DNA of 64,000 bases, from the NCBI GenBank assembly GCA_965214125.1, contig CBDCBA010000014.1, positions 1 to 64,000 on the forward strand, written 5' to 3'. Source of the DNA: CBDCBA01 sp965214125. Lineage in GTDB: Bacteria > Planctomycetota > Phycisphaerae > Tepidisphaerales > Tepidisphaeraceae. Below the pieces are notes generated by a model. That model searched no databases and was not told where the DNA came from. It saw only the letters and a program-made list of their open reading frames with translations. Shown piece after piece: positions 54,777 to 63,123 of this stretch. The first letter of the stretch is position 1, and each line of letters starts with the position of its first letter. The position numbers and the translations under genes are program-made.

Positions 54777-55052
54777 ATGAGCAACGCCCTGAAGGTCATC
54801 GTGGTGTCGGTTCTGGGATACGCCGCGTACGAGGCGATCGACGGCTACTTTCGCCACCGCCGGTCGAGCGGCGGACCGGCAGGCGCACCGATCCCGACGC
54901 CGAAGATGCGCCCAATCCCCGAGCCGATGGGCAGCGTCGGCGGCGCCGCCATGACCGGTGGCGGCGAGGGGACGACCCGGCGCACGCTCGATCAGGACGG
55001 CGAGAGCACCGCCACCCGCGTCGGGCGCGGCGTGGTGCGCAAGAACAAGTAG
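54777..55052 (+). CDS. Small hypothetical protein with N-terminal hydrophobic segment
   Basis: The 91-residue product from the ATG at 54777 has a single hydrophobic segment (NALKVIVVSVLGYAAYEAI). A Pro/Gly/Thr-rich, probably disordered tail and a basic end (GRGVVRKNK) follow. No domain is recognised. It lies 54 bp upstream of zwf on the same strand. Confidence 0.5.
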   Translation: MSNALKVIVVSVLGYAAYEAIDGYFRHRRSSGGPAGAPIPTPKMRPIPEPMGSVGGAAMTGGGEGTTRRTLDQDGESTATRVGRGVVRKNK

Positions 55053-55106
55053 CCCGCCGGCAATCGCCCCTCGACAAGCGGGCGGCCGCGACCCATTATC
55101 GCGGCC

Positions 55107-56627
55107 ATGCCCGCCCCCAGCCCTTGCACGCTCGTCATCTTCGGCGCCAGCGGCGACCTCGCGAAGCTCAAGCTTCTCCCGGCAATCTACAAGCTCGCCG
55201 AGGAGAAACTCTTGCCGAGTGAGTTCGCGCTGATCGGCTACAGCCGCACGGAGATAAGCGACGACGCCTTCCGCGACCGCTTTCGCGAGGCGGTCCGCAA
55301 GCAGCACGAGGACGCGGACGACTCCATCGTCGAGAACCTCGCCGGCAAGCTCTACTACCAGCCGGGCCCCTACGACGAGGCGGCCGGCTTCGAGACGCTC
55401 AAGGATCGACTCAAGGAGGTCGGCGACCGCCACGGCACGGGTGGCAACGCGCTCTTCTACCTCTCGACGCCGCCCAGCACCTTCGCCCCCGTAGTTGACT
55501 GCCTCGGTGACGTCGGCCTGATCTCGAAGGAGCAGGGCGGCCCGTGGACGCGCGTGGTCATCGAAAAGCCGTTCGGCTATGACCTCAAGTCGGCCAAAAC
55601 GCTCAACGCTCAGCTCCACGAGCAGTTGTGGGAAGATCAGATCTACCGGATCGATCACTACCTCGGCAAAGAGCTTGTGCAGAACATGATGGTGCTGCGG
55701 TTCGCCAACAGCATCTTCGAGCCGTTGTGGAGCAGCCGCTACGTCGACCACGTCCAGATCACCGTTGCCGAGAGCGTGAGCGCCGACGACCGGGCCGGCT
55801 ACTACGACAAGAGCGGCGCCCTGCGCGACATGGTGCAGAACCACATGCTCCAGCTCATGGCCCTCACCGCGATGGAACCGCCGGCCGGGCTCGACGCGAA
55901 GCACACGCGTGACGAGAAGGTGAAGGTGTTTCAAAGCATTCGCAAGCTCCGCCCCGAGCACGTCAAAAAGTTCGCCGTGCGCGGGCAGTACGGAGCAGGC
56001 GACGACACCCCCGGCTACGCCAGGGCCAAGGGCGTTGAGGAGGACACAAAAACCGAGACGTTCGCCGCCGTCAAGCTGTACGTCGACAACTGGCGCTGGA
56101 GCGGCACGCCGTTTTACCTGCGGACGGGCAAGTGCCTGCCGCGCAAGCTCAGCGAGATTGCCGTCCGCTTCAAGGCGCCGCCGATGACGCTGTTCCAGAC
56201 GCAGTGCGAGAGCCCGGTGTTCCCGAACGACCTGATCATCCGCGTCGCGCCCAACACCGGCATCGACTTGCGCGTGAACGGCAAGGTGCCGGGCAACACG
56301 CTCAACATCAAGAACGTCGCGTTCGACTTTGATTACGGCGAAACGTTTCAGAAGGAGCCGCCCGAGGCGTACGAGCGGCTCATCGCCGACGCGATGGCGG
56401 GCGACCAGAGCCTGTTCATCCGCGGCGACGAAGCGGAGGCGGCGTGGGAGGTCGTCGACCCGATCCTCGACGGCTGGCAGCAGCAGAATGCCGACGGCAA
56501 CCGCCCCGAACCCTACGACCCCGGCTCCTGGGGCCCCGATGCCGCCCAACAACTGATCTCCCGCGACGGTCGGCAATGGCTGCAAAGCGGCGACGAGCCC
56601 GCCCCGGTGATCGCATGCTCGGTCTGA
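55107..56627 (+). CDS. zwf: Glucose-6-phosphate 1-dehydrogenase
   Basis: The 506-residue enzyme opens the oxidative pentose phosphate pathway. The NADP loop is IFGASGDLAKLKLLPAIY near residue 10. VIEKPFGYDL near 152, the active-site RIDHYLGKELVQNMM near 180 and FYLRTGKCLPRK near 335 are all present. Full family length, with no defects. No gnd or pgl gene is adjacent. The island of mobile elements begins about 100 bp after its stop codon. Confidence 0.97.
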   Translation: MPAPSPCTLVIFGASGDLAKLKLLPAIYKLAEEKLLPSEFALIGYSRTEISDDAFRDRFREAVRKQHEDADDSIVENLAGKLYYQPGPYDEAAGFETLKDRLKEVGDRHGTGGNALFYLSTPPSTFAPVVDCLGDVGLISKEQGGPWTRVVIEKPFGYDLKSAKTLNAQLHEQLWEDQIYRIDHYLGKELVQNMMVLRFANSIFEPLWSSRYVDHVQITVAESVSADDRAGYYDKSGALRDMVQNHMLQLMALTAMEPPAGLDAKHTRDEKVKVFQSIRKLRPEHVKKFAVRGQYGAGDDTPGYARAKGVEEDTKTETFAAVKLYVDNWRWSGTPFYLRTGKCLPRKLSEIAVRFKAPPMTLFQTQCESPVFPNDLIIRVAPNTGIDLRVNGKVPGNTLNIKNVAFDFDYGETFQKEPPEAYERLIADAMAGDQSLFIRGDEAEAAWEVVDPILDGWQQQNADGNRPEPYDPGSWGPDAAQQLISRDGRQWLQSGDEPAPVIACSV

Positions 56628-56745
56628 ACGGCCGGCAACTTGGGCAGCGACCTTAGCGACCGCTCGGACGTTCCGCGCTTGCTATGCCTGCGGCTCAACG
56701 GCACGGTTTAGAGTTCTCAGGTGGTTGCTAGAGCAGCTTGTACTT

Positions 56746-57262
56746 TCACCTGCCGTACCCGCAGCTCTGGATGAAGGCGAGGCAGTCGGCCGGCGCCAGC
56801 GCGTCCAACGCCAGCGCGTCCAACGCCGCCCCGACCGCCTCGTACAACGCCTCGACCGCCTCCTCCACGCCCGCCACCTTGTGGACAACCACGTTGCCCG
56901 GCGACAGCGCCGGGGCGAGGCGGTCCCTCACCCAGTCAAGGAAGACCTCGCCGTCGACCGCCCCCGGCCCCACCAGCGATGCCTTGATGCTTCGCGCACC
57001 ACGCCTGAGGCCCGGATGGCGGCGAGGGTTCAGGGCTGCCCTCGCGCCGCAGGGCCTCGACGTCGCCGCGGGTCAGGCGTCGGGTCAGGCGTTGGGGCAG
57101 GCCGGGGTTGCCGCCCCGGCGGGGTTCGAGCTCGCCCTGGGCGTGGCGTCACCGCCCGTCGCGGACAGTGCGGGGGTCGACGCCAAAGCGTCGGCCGACC
57201 TCGGCCAGCGTGCCTTTGGCCGCGACCACCCTGTGCCGCAGGCCCATCGAGTAGGTGCTCAT
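56746..57262 (-). pseudogene. Decayed IS630-family transposase
   Basis: The 5' part (ATG 57262) reads MSTYSMGLRHRVVAAKGTLA, VGRRFGVDPRTVR, the HTH of IS630 transposases, then stops. Shifted frames continue with GELEPRRGGNPGLPQRL and DVEALR. The 3' part (56746-56973) reads GEVFLDWVRDRLAPALSPGN, then jumps to HKVAGVEEAVEA and ends FIQSCGYGR. The DNLSSHK and PPYSPDFNPIE segments with two catalytic acids are missing. It is clearly dead. It carries two tandem microduplications (56794 and 57069). Confidence 0.7.
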
Positions 57263-57304
57263 CGCCGGCAGCATGGCAACGGGCAGGTGAAAGCGCAAGC
57301 TGGT

Positions 57305-57457
57305 CTAGCCGCGATCGAATAGACTCATCGTCACGAGCGGTTCGCTTACGCCCGTATACCAGTCGTCCTGAAACGAAACCTCGCCGAAATAGACGCGGCT
57401 GGTCAAAATGTGGTGCAGCTTGCTGCGCGTCCACTTCGTCCCACTTGTGCGTGGCAT
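57305..57457 (-). pseudogene. Serine recombinase fragment
   Basis: A 50-codon frame contains HHILTSRVYFGEVSFQDDWY followed by TGVSEPLVTMSLFDR. This matches the 'Recombinase' domain of large serine recombinases (N-Y-x-G-x-x, W-Y-x-G-x-H-E-P-L-V). The catalytic resolvase domain is absent. A neighbouring fragment (about 57485-57688) ends in AEKNLAILKRHGFQKRKS in another frame and is unassigned. It is probably a relic of an integrated element. Confidence 0.55.
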
Positions 57458-57810
57458 CCAACGACTCGATCCGCGACGCCTCCATCATCGACCCCATAAA
57501 AGCTCCCGCATCAACTCTTGCGCTTCTGGAACCCGTGCCGCTTGAGGATCGCCAGGTTCTTCTCCGCCTGGAGGCGGTCCGTCGGCAGCGGTCGTAAGCT
57601 CCTGCAGAGCGACAGCGGCAGGCCGGGCACGCCGGGGAGCGTCGAGGAGATGAACGATGTCCGCGCCTTTCTCCTCAGGGTAGACCATGCCCGCCTCGTC
57701 CCCCGTTCGCCCGCGGCGTGAGCGGCAGACTACCGCCCGCGGCCCGCAGTGTCAGTAAGAGCCTGTAGCACAACCTGCGTGAGCTTTGCCTCCACGTCAC
57801 GGAGGAGGCG

Positions 57811-58470
57811 ATGCCAAGGGAGCTTGATACGGACGATCTGTGGGAACGGGTGAGCCGCCACCTGCCCGATGAGCCGCCACCTGCCCGACAAGCCGCCGCA
57901 CCCGCGTGGCGGCTGGCCGTGTCGGGACGACCGCGTGTGCCTGGCACGCATCGTCCACGTCCTGCGGACCGGCGATCCGTGGTCGGCTCTGCCCGCCCCT
58001 TCGGCGTGTCGGGCATGACCTGCTAGCAACGGCTGTGCGGACCTGCTGGCGACGGCTGCGCGACTGGCAGCTCGCGGGCGACTGGCAGCTCGCGGGCGTT
58101 TGGAACGCTGTTCACCGCGAGTAGCTCAACGAGTTGCTCGACGAGCTGCACGCGGCCGGACAGTGTTCGCCGGAGCTGGCCGTCGCCGACAGCGGCACGG
58201 TGCGGACGGTGGGCGTGAGCAAAGGGGGGAGGGGCGGGCCACGCGGTCGGCCCCAACCCCACGGATCGCGCCCGGCACGGCACGAAGCACCACCTGTTCC
58301 GGCACGAAGCACCACCTGTCGACGTGCGGCCAGGGCGTGCCGCTGGCGTGACACCTCGGCGGGGCCAACAGCCACAGCAGGTTTTGCCTGCTCGCACGAC
58401 GGCAAGCACCTGCTCGAGCTACAGCGGTTCGGCCCGCGCGGCTGGCCACTGGCTAATCGCGACCGGTCCG
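57811..58470 (+). pseudogene. Broken IS5-family transposase
   Basis: Fragments in several frames follow the IS5/IS427 order: LDTDDLWERVSRHLPDEPP, then (shifted) VGHDLL, CWRRLRDWQLAG, VWNAVHRE, LDELHAAGQCSPELAVADSG, TKHHL, and GVPLA. Stops and frameshifts break it at least four times. Three tandem duplications lie inside it (19, 18 and 22 bp). A left-end-like sequence (GAGCCTGTAGCACAACCTG) starts near 57760; no matching right end is seen. Confidence 0.65.
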
Positions 58471-58643
58471 CTAAAAGGAGGCGCTGACGCAATTCCTGCA
58501 CCGGGAGCTCCCAGGGAACGCTCAATTTCGCCTGCTTGTCGAGCCACGCCTGTCGATGCGAATTCTCGATCGGCAGCGAGAGGCTGCCGACGCGGAGGGC
58601 ATCACGCTTGAAGACGTTCTCGAAACACGCGGCCGCCTGTTGC

Positions 58644-59668
58644 TTAGAGCGGTCCTCTCTCAGGTGTAGCGGCTGGGGTGTATCCGCACGAGGCGAAGTA
58701 GCCGGCGGCGTCGCCTCCCGTGACGGCGTCGCCTCCCGTGACGGCGTTGGCCACCGCGCCCGCCGCCGCCCACAGCGTCTCGACCGTCCGTGCCTTAGCC
58801 CCCGCCACGAGTTGCTTGAGCTTGCTGAACGCCTGCTCGATCGGGTTCAGGTCGTGCCCGTACGGGGGCAGGAACGCCAGCCGGCAGCCGGCTGCTCGGA
58901 TCAGTTGCTTCGTTCGGCGGCCTTTGTGGCTCGAGAGGTTGTCGAGCACCACGATCTGCCCCGGCACGAGCTTGGGCGCCAGCACCTGCTCCTTGGGCGC
59001 CAGCACCTGCTTGACGAACAGCTCGAACGACGCGTGGTTCATCGCCCCCTCCATCGCCATCGAGCACCGCATGCCGCTGGCATCGAGGGCGGCGATCCAC
59101 GTGCTCGTCCGCCAGCGACTGCACGGCACCGCCCCCGGCAGACGCTCGCCCGCCGGTGCCCGACCGCGGGACCGCGTCATGTCGGTCCGCAAGCCGCGCA
59201 AGCCGGTCTCGTCCAGGAAGACAAGGCGCGTGGGGTCGACCTTCTCCTGCCATCGCTTCCACCACCTTCGACGGCGGGCGACGTCCGGGCGGTCACGCTC
59301 AGCCGGGACCAGGCTCTTTTCTTGTAGCGGAGCCCAAGCTTGATCAGCCAGCGACTCACCGCCTGGCCCAAGACGTGCGTGCCGGCCTTGGCCAAGGCGG
59401 CGACGTACTCGTCGAGCGTGCGATCCTTCTCGAGCGTGCGATCCTTCTTCTGCTCCCACAGAACCAAAAGCCTCGCCGGATCGATCTTGCCAAAGCGTCT
59501 GCCGCCAGCCGGTCGCGGTTCGATCTCGCCGGTTTCACCACGGCGTTGCTTGAGGCGGCGGACCCATGCCGGGCTGACGCAGAAGCGGTTGACTACCTGC
59601 TTCGTCGGCTGGCCGGCGTCGCAGGCTGCCAGCACCCCGACACGTAGCTCCTGCGGGCAAGCCTTCAT
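58644..59668 (-). CDS. IS630 transposase (orfA/orfB with -1 frameshift)
   Basis: OrfA starts at 59668 (KACPQELRVGVLAACDAGQP) and has an HTH (VVNRFCVSPAWVRRLKQRR). The reading then shifts by -1 at an A-rich site (AAGAAAAG, about 59314-59326 on the plus strand) into orfB: KSLVPAERDRPDVARRRRWW. The DDE triad is complete: FLDETG, VVLDNLSSHK, and LPPYGHDLNPIEQAFSKLK. The stop codon TAA is completed by the flanking target TA and the next base. Three in-frame duplications are visible as repeated motifs (DRTLEKDRTLDE, VLAPKEQVLAPK, AVTGGDAVTGGDA). It may be functional by programmed frameshifting or inactivated by a mutation. Confidence 0.8.
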
Positions 59669-59726
59669 GCCGCCGATGATGCGGCAGACAGGCCGAGAGC
59701 GCTAGACCTGAACTGGGGCCGCTCTA
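58645..59726 (-). mobile_element. IS630-family insertion sequence, structurally complete
   Basis: The element body is 58647-59724 (1078 bp). Terminal inverted repeats of 26 bp match at 19 positions (GAGCGGTCC... and GAGCGGCCC... read inward). It is flanked by TA on both sides (58645-58646 and 59725-59726), the IS630/Tc1 target duplication. It carries one transposase in two overlapping frames. Confidence 0.85.
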
Positions 59727-59947
59727 ATGACGCTGGCGGCTTTCTCGACTACCTCATCGGTGGGGTCCGGCGTCGCCCGTTGAAATCAGATGCGGCGTCA
59801 GAACTGCCCTCTGGGCCATCAGCAACATCCACTTATGGTTTGGAGTTCCGATGCGTATGAAACAGACATTACGCCGGCGTTGGCTCTGGTATGGCATCAA
59901 AGTCGTCTTTAGGGTTGGGCTCCACATTAAAGGCCGGAGCACTGACC

Positions 59948-60286
59948 ATGTCACTGCTATCAGTGCCTGCGTCACATGTCGGAAAGGCTCAGCCAGGGGA
60001 ACGACTACTCGTACTTGGCCTTACTGCTCAAGTTGATGCCAACCTACTCGTGGCGCGGCTAACAAGCTCGGACGGCGAGGCATGGGTACTCAGTCGCGGG
60101 CCGTTCAAAGCTGGCTGGCTGGCAGCAGTATACGGCGTGACCGACCGCACCTCTGCCGGCTGGATCGTGCTACGCGAGCGACACCATGCGAGCTTACCGT
60201 GGCTCGCGACACATCTGCGACAGGACTGGCTGCTGGGTGGTACCCTTCTACCTGCCGCCATCGCAGGCATAGTTCTTTTCACGTGA
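59948..60286 (+). CDS. Hypothetical protein with C-terminal membrane segment
   Basis: The 112-residue frame from the ATG at 59948 has GGAG 8 nt upstream. The sequence has a beta-rich middle (GERLLVLGLTAQVDANLLVA, then GEAWVLSRGPFKAGWLAAVY) and a hydrophobic end (GGTLLPAAIAGIVLF). Local base composition is visibly less GC-rich than the flanks. A short frame (ATG 59857, MKQTLRRRWLWYGIKVVF) overlaps the stop of the interrupted gene upstream and may be its partner with a frame error. No family is recognised. Confidence 0.35.
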   Translation: MSLLSVPASHVGKAQPGERLLVLGLTAQVDANLLVARLTSSDGEAWVLSRGPFKAGWLAAVYGVTDRTSAGWIVLRERHHASLPWLATHLRQDWLLGGTLLPAAIAGIVLFT

Positions 60287-60322
60287 TTCCTTCTCATCTC
60301 CGCACTACATACGGCGCGGCTA

Positions 60323-60589
60323 GTGCCACGCTTGGGCCTGCTTAGTATTGGCGTCGTCGCTGGGTTTGCGACGCCCTACGGAGCGGCCGAGATGGGCTTC
60401 CTGGGCATCTCGGCAACGACGGGGGTATTCATCATTGTAGGCGGTATCGGATTGAAGTTCGTCGCGGCTTGGCTGAGCTATTCGCAGGCGTTGTCGCTTT
60501 TGCCGGCCTTTCCCCGACAAAAAGGGCGCGCTGCTCCCACTGTTGTATCGCCGGGGATCGCTCTTGCGGCGCCGAGACCGGGGCATTAG
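60323..60589 (+). CDS. Hypothetical membrane protein fragment
   Basis: The 88-residue frame (GTG 60323) has two hydrophobic stretches: LGLLSIGVVAGFATPYGA and GISATTGVFIIVGGIGLKFV. It follows 36 bp after the previous frame. Its last third overlaps an IS630 relic read on the opposite strand, so the C-terminus is probably artificial. It may be the 3' part of a once larger membrane gene. Weak support. Confidence 0.3.
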   Translation: MPRLGLLSIGVVAGFATPYGAAEMGFLGISATTGVFIIVGGIGLKFVAAWLSYSQALSLLPAFPRQKGRAAPTVVSPGIALAAPRPGH

Positions 60590-60694
60590 CACCGGGAGGC
60601 CCAGCCGGTGCAGCAACTCGTACGGGCCTGACGAGGCGTAGCTGGCGCCGAACTCTTGCATGAGGATGCATCGGCAGTCCTCACCCCGCAGCAT
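60550..60694 (-). pseudogene. IS630-family transposase fragment (winged-helix part)
   Basis: In the minus-strand frame, GEDCRCILMQEFGASYASSG and YELLHRLGLPVLMPRSRRRK match the second N-terminal helix domain of IS630 transposases (LLHRLGL...PRPRHxKADP). No catalytic domain follows. It lies just downstream of, and in part overlaps, the 3' end of the zinc-ribbon frame. Confidence 0.55.
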
Positions 60695-60912
60695 GCATCC
60701 GCCGTCGTTCCTTTCACCCGGCCGCCCGCAACCAGCCTCGACATTTTCCAATTATCGCGGAATCGGGCTGCCGGAAAGGTCTTCCACGGGTTGAAGTCGA
60801 GGCTCTCGACCGGCCAGCTCCGGCCGCCTTCCGAATGCGAACAGCCGAACACGACCTCGTGGTCACAATCGCCACAGCGGACCTCGACGTGCTCGTCGTT
60901 CGAATCAATCAC
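60586..60912 (-). CDS. Zinc-ribbon-like protein, probably 3'-truncated by insertion
   Basis: A GTG at 60912 overlaps the last codons of the Q-rich gene, suggesting coupling. Residues 1-55 look like real protein: EVRCGDCDHEVVFGCSH (three cysteines and histidines) and WPVESLDFNPWKTFPAARF. Beyond about residue 65 (60715) the composition changes to a cysteine-rich shadow of the IS630 relic. The native C-terminus was probably lost when the mobile element arrived. The domain is not a family I recognise. Confidence 0.5.
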   Translation of the reverse strand: MIDSNDEHVEVRCGDCDHEVVFGCSHSEGGRSWPVESLDFNPWKTFPAARFRDNWKMSRLVAGGRVKGTTADACCGVRTADASSCKSSAPATPRQARTSCCTGWASRC

Positions 60913-62971
60913 TACTTCCCGCGGCCTTGCCGCCGGCGTCCTCACGCATCGAGCGGAAGTAGTCGCGCACAGCCTTCTGGGCGCGGCGGCTGACGCGCTG
61001 GGTGTCGACCTCGTCGGTCACGTCCTTCGTCTCGCTTTCGATGATCTCGCGGATGGCGGCCGAGCTTTCGCCCTTGAGGCTGTCGCCTTCGATGAGGGTC
61101 TGGGCGATGGTGCGGCCGTCTTCGTCGTCGAAGCTGCTGGACCATTCCTGCTTCACGCCGTAGGGAGCGGGGGCGTAGGGCAGGCCCATGCCGCCCTCGC
61201 CTTGCCCGCCGCCGCCGGCGCCTTGGCCGGGTTGGTTCGGGTTCTGCATGCCGTACTGGCCGGTGTTGGGCGAACCCTGCTGCTGGCCCATGCCGTCGCC
61301 GGGCCGGTTGCCGGCCATGCCGCCTTGCTGCCCGCCGGGCTGGCCCTGCCCTTGACCCTGGCCCTGCGACCCCTGCTGACCTTGCTGGCCGGCCTGCTGC
61401 CCCTGGCCCTGACCCTGCTGGCCTTGCTGCCCCTGGCTCATGCCCTGAGCCTGCTGCATCTGCGCAGCCTGCTGCTGGACCGCCTGCATCTGGGCGAGGG
61501 CCGACTGCATGCCCTGGGCCGACTGCTGCATCCCCTGCTGGCCCGACTGCTGTTGTCCGCCTTGGCTGCCCTGCTGAGACCCCGGTTGTTGTCCAGCCTG
61601 CTGGCCTTGGCCCTGCTGGCCCTGCTGGCCTTGCTGGCCCGCCTGCTGACCCTGGCCCTGCTGGGCGGCCTGCTGCTGCATCGCCTGGGCCATCTGCTGG
61701 GCCATCTGGCTCATCTGCTGGGCCTGAACCTGGGCCCCGGCCTGCTGCTGGAGCTGATTCATCATCTGGTTGAACTGCTGCTGTTGCTGCTGGCTGGGGC
61801 CCTGGCCGTTGTTCATCTGCTGCATCGCCTGCTGGGCCGCCTGCTGAATCTGCTGCTGTGCCTGCTGATTGCCCTGGGCGGCCTGCTGCATCTGCTGGGC
61901 CATTTGCTGGGCCTGCTGCTGGTTCATGCCCATCTGCTGAAGCTGCTGCTGCATCTGCTGCTCGGCGGCCGGATCGGTCGCCATGTTCTGAAGGGCGGCG
62001 GCCATGTTCTGCATCTGCTCGGCGGCCTGCTCCTTCTGCTCCTGGTTCATCTGGTCAAAGTTCTCGACCGCCGATTCCAGGTTCTCCAACGCCGATTCAA
62101 AGTCCGCCTCCGCCAGCGCCCGGTGGGCCTCGGCGACAGCGCCTTCTTCCTCCGGCGGCGGGGCGGTGACGTTGCGGTACTTCCGGGCCTGCTCCTTTGC
62201 CTTGGCGAACGTCTCGCCGCGCTCGATCTGGTTTTCAAGCGCTTCGTTGAGCTTGTCCTTGGCGTCTCGGGCCATCTCGCCGGCGCGGGTGGGGTCGCGG
62301 TCGAGCATCTCGCGGGCCGAGTCGAGCCCCTCGCGCGGGACGCGGAACTCGTCGCGCTCGGCCACGTCCGGCGGCAGGGCGCGGAGGGCCGCCTGCTGCT
62401 GCTCGATGACCTCCTCGGCCGCCTGCCGCGCCGCGGCCTGACGATCCTGCTCCTTCTGCTCCTCGGCCTGCGCCTGCTGCGCGAAGTCGAGCGGCCCGAC
62501 CAGCCACGCCGTCAGCGCGATCGCCCCCGCCCACGCGAACGCCGCCGCGTACGTGTTGGGCCACGCCAGCGGGAACTTCTTGCGCAAATCCACCTTCCCC
62601 GCCGTCCGCACCGCGTCGCCGACCGCGAGCTGCGCGAACGCATCGGGATCATTCGACACCGACAGCGCGGTGCTGAACTTCTCGTTGAGCCCCAGCCGGT
62701 CGTCGATCGCCACCGCGGCCGTGTGCCGATCCGGGGCGCCGCGGACCGCCCACCCCAGCGCCGCGACAGCCGCCAGCGCGACGGTGCCGCCCAGCCACGC
62801 CCACGGGCCACCCGGAAGCGTCCAATCGAAGAGGCGGACGAGCAGCGTGCCGGCCCAAGCGAGGCCGCCGGCGATCAGCAGGGCGATTGCGAACGCGCGG
62901 ATGAACCGCTGCAAAATCAGCTTGCGGCGAACCCTGTCGACGTGGCGTTCAATGGCGGCGAGTTGACTCAT
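60905..62971 (-). CDS. Membrane protein with long glutamine-rich region (DUF4175-like)
   Basis: The 688-residue protein has two transmembrane helices near residues 20-70 (AFAIALLIAGGLAWAGTLLV) and one near 145. A helical domain with AADDRLGLNEKFSTAL-type motifs (TAAVAIDDRLGLNEKFSTAL near 88) follows. From about 320 to 600 the sequence is almost all Gln, Met, Ala and Gly. A structured acidic end (QTLIEGDSLKGESSAAIREI) follows. The layout resembles DUF4175-type membrane proteins found next to BatA/MoxR-type systems. It is divergent from the GH2 gene. Confidence 0.75.
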   Translation of the reverse strand: MSQLAAIERHVDRVRRKLILQRFIRAFAIALLIAGGLAWAGTLLVRLFDWTLPGGPWAWLGGTVALAAVAALGWAVRGAPDRHTAAVAIDDRLGLNEKFSTALSVSNDPDAFAQLAVGDAVRTAGKVDLRKKFPLAWPNTYAAAFAWAGAIALTAWLVGPLDFAQQAQAEEQKEQDRQAAARQAAEEVIEQQQAALRALPPDVAERDEFRVPREGLDSAREMLDRDPTRAGEMARDAKDKLNEALENQIERGETFAKAKEQARKYRNVTAPPPEEEGAVAEAHRALAEADFESALENLESAVENFDQMNQEQKEQAAEQMQNMAAALQNMATDPAAEQQMQQQLQQMGMNQQQAQQMAQQMQQAAQGNQQAQQQIQQAAQQAMQQMNNGQGPSQQQQQQFNQMMNQLQQQAGAQVQAQQMSQMAQQMAQAMQQQAAQQGQGQQAGQQGQQGQQGQGQQAGQQPGSQQGSQGGQQQSGQQGMQQSAQGMQSALAQMQAVQQQAAQMQQAQGMSQGQQGQQGQGQGQQAGQQGQQGSQGQGQGQGQPGGQQGGMAGNRPGDGMGQQQGSPNTGQYGMQNPNQPGQGAGGGGQGEGGMGLPYAPAPYGVKQEWSSSFDDEDGRTIAQTLIEGDSLKGESSAAIREIIESETKDVTDEVDTQRVSRRAQKAVRDYFRSMREDAGGKAAGSSD

Positions 62972-63123
62972 GGCAAGTTCCCAGCGGGTGATCGGACCTC
63001 TTCTAATACGATCGGCCGACTCGGATGTTACAACCCGAATCGCTGATTCCCCCGCCGACCCGAACTTTCACCTTTTGTCGGTCCCATCCGCAAGCCGCAA
63101 TGTCTGAACTCAGAGGCCGACCG

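Larger units (their letters stand above)
56794..59447. repeat. Cluster of eight tandem microduplications
   Basis: Direct tandem pairs begin at: 56794 (15 bp), 57069 (12 bp), 57851 (19 bp), 58061 (18 bp), 58278 (22 bp), 58706 (18 bp), 58971 (21 bp) and 59412 (18 bp). Copies are identical or nearly so. The three in the complete IS630 element keep frame; two of the three in the IS5 remnant do not. Confidence 0.8.
58475..59860 (+). pseudogene. Unknown reading frame interrupted by the IS630 element
   Basis: The frame from 58475 reads LTQFLHRELPGNAQFRLLVE and AEGITLEDVLETRGRLLL up to the IS. If 58647-59726 (element plus one TA) is removed, it continues in frame as NDAGGFLDYLIGGVRRRPLK and stops at 59858-59860. 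The restored frame is about 100 codons with no stop, so the insertion point is inside a former gene. Its 5' end is unclear: no start codon is obvious before an ATG at 58556. The family is unknown. Confidence 0.5.

Noticed and set aside
54351..56585. 744-codon minus-strand frame opposite zwf
   Set aside because: It is the antisense shadow of zwf, which is unequivocal on the plus strand.
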